The notes below the pieces were generated by a model. The model ran no database searches, had not been told where the DNA came from, and saw nothing but the letters and a program-made list of their open reading frames with translations. The translations under genes and the position numbers were made by a program. Shown one piece after another: positions 13,411 through 14,238 of a stretch of 14,238 bases of DNA (positions are counted from its first letter, which is position 1; each line of letters begins with the position of its first letter). Location: positions 1 through 14,238 of the forward strand of contig JALVXV010000086.1 of the NCBI GenBank assembly GCA_027038235.1, given 5' to 3'. The DNA is from Campylobacterales bacterium. Lineage in GTDB: Bacteria > Campylobacterota > Campylobacteria > Campylobacterales > JALSKU01.

Positions 13411-14044
13411 AGTGCTTATAAAGAGGGTTGTTTTTATCTTATTAATTGGTATATCAACTCTTTTTTCTAAGGAGTGTGCTGATCAATATAGCGACAAATC
13501 CTTTTTAGATGCTCCTAGTAGGCTTGGTGATATTATCGATGAGGGAGTTAAAGGGTTAGCACTTTTTGCAGATGGTAAAATCTATAAGAAATTGGGATTT
13601 AAAAAGATAAAAATAGATGGAAAAAATTGGTATATAAAAGCCAACTCATTCATAAAGCAAAGAGATTATATATATCCTAAAGTATCTGGTCTTTGGAGGT
13701 ATCATATAGATAAAAATGGCTTTGTAGATGAGTTTGATATAGCTGAAGTTTATAGCTATAAAGATGGAGTTGAAAGTGTAGCAAATGAGATAAATAGCGA
13801 CTTTGAAGGATTGTGGAGAAGTTGGGGTGGTGATGATTATGCTTTGAAACTTCTTCCTGAGGATGCACAGCTTAGATATGGTAGTTTTTATCTTGGTTTA
13901 AATGTCTATCTTTATGGAGTAAAAGAGGATGCAACAAATTTGGATAAGACAGTAATTAACTACCATTTTCTAAACTATACAGATGAGGTAAATAGATATA
14001 TAAAATGTAAAAATAAAAGAAGAGGAAAAGATGCAAAAAAATAG
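13400..14044 (+). CDS. Secreted/periplasmic protein of unknown function between purL and purH
   Basis: I do not recognise this 214-residue protein. It starts at GTG 13400, overlapping purL by 11 bases (a GTG at 13412 is the alternative), with a signal peptide: KVLIKRVVFILLIGISTLFS then KECAD. The cysteine just after the predicted cleavage area is not in a clear lipobox, so a soluble periplasmic form is more likely. The mature part is rich in Tyr, Trp, Asp and Lys, with GLWRYHIDKNGFVDEFDIAE and FEGLWRSWGGDDYALKLLPE as its most distinctive segments, and ends in a strongly basic tail (KCKNKRRGKDAKK). It overlaps purH by 14 bases. A role in purine synthesis is unlikely; the overlaps only suggest cotranscription. 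Confidence 0.75.
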   Translation: MIYKVLIKRVVFILLIGISTLFSKECADQYSDKSFLDAPSRLGDIIDEGVKGLALFADGKIYKKLGFKKIKIDGKNWYIKANSFIKQRDYIYPKVSGLWRYHIDKNGFVDEFDIAEVYSYKDGVESVANEINSDFEGLWRSWGGDDYALKLLPEDAQLRYGSFYLGLNVYLYGVKEDATNLDKTVINYHFLNYTDEVNRYIKCKNKRRGKDAKK

Positions 14045-14238
14045 AAAAAGAGCACTTTTAAGTGTAAGTGATAAAGAGGGTATTGTAGAGTTTGCAAGTT
14101 CGCTTAAGGAGCTTGGATATGAGATAGTTTCAACAGGTGGTACTTTTAAGCTTTTAAAACAAAATGGTATAGATGTTATAGAGATAGATGAAGTTACAAA
14201 GTTTCCAGAGTGCTTTGAAGGAAGGGTTAAAACTTTAA
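14031..14238 (+). CDS. purH: Bifunctional AICAR transformylase/IMP cyclohydrolase PurH (5' end only)
   Basis: PurH carries out the last two steps of IMP synthesis. The first 69 codons are visible: RALLSVSDKEGIVEFASSL, then EIVSTGGTFKLL and FPECFEGRVKTL, which is the N-terminal IMP cyclohydrolase (MGS-like) domain pattern, including the STGGT phosphate loop and GRVKTL. The common family reading is FPE-x-x-DGRVKTL; here the Asp is Glu (FEGRVKTL). ATG 14031 has GAGGA a few bases upstream and overlaps the preceding gene by 14 bases. The frame is open to the window end. Confidence 0.95.
   Translation, partial: MQKNRKRALLSVSDKEGIVEFASSLKELGYEIVSTGGTFKLLKQNGIDVIEIDEVTKFPECFEGRVKTL

Overview
The window is low-GC DNA with almost all genes on the + strand, tightly packed and often overlapping by 1 to 17 bases. 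Gene content and order point to a Campylobacterota (epsilonproteobacterial) chromosome; I cannot name the genus. From memory, two blocks match Campylobacter jejuni gene order: purQ / periplasmic protein / plsC / crcB / htpG, and rpmH / rnpA / yidD / yidC / jag / mnmE / purL / x / purH. Here they lie side by side.

Layout. 1-177 is the 3' end of purQ. 307-2988 holds a membrane-anchored SH3-like protein, plsC, a DUF190 (PII-like) gene and crcB, a fluoride channel. htpG (3092-4942) follows with its own strong promoter. At 4984-5704 lies a HEPN/MNT toxin-antitoxin pair (hepT-mntA). From 5830 comes the compact housekeeping run rpmH-rnpA-yidD-yidC-jag-mnmE, covering ribosome assembly, RNase P, membrane protein insertion, RNA binding and tRNA U34 modification. 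A second toxin-antitoxin pair follows: a ribbon-helix-helix antitoxin and a RelE-type toxin. The toxin is split by a ~267 bp transposase-less inverted-repeat element (MITE). purL, a signal-peptide protein of unknown function and the start of purH close the window. Purine synthesis genes therefore sit at both ends.

Most notable observations. (1) rnpA has no ATG/GTG/TTG start in its own frame. It needs a rare AUU start, a +1 shift at a UUU-UGA site, or a one-base correction. (2) The MITE inside relE has a 4-bp target duplication, and removing it restores a 95-residue RelE reading frame exactly. (3) A near-perfect 15-bp palindrome covers the -10 box, ribosome binding site and start codon of hepT. 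(4) Unrelated short tandem arrays of period 7 or 8 sit directly behind four stop codons; one of them folds into a 33-bp hairpin in front of crcB. I see no rRNA, tRNA, CRISPR array or intact insertion sequence, and apart from the MITE no gene-free stretch exceeds 300 bases.
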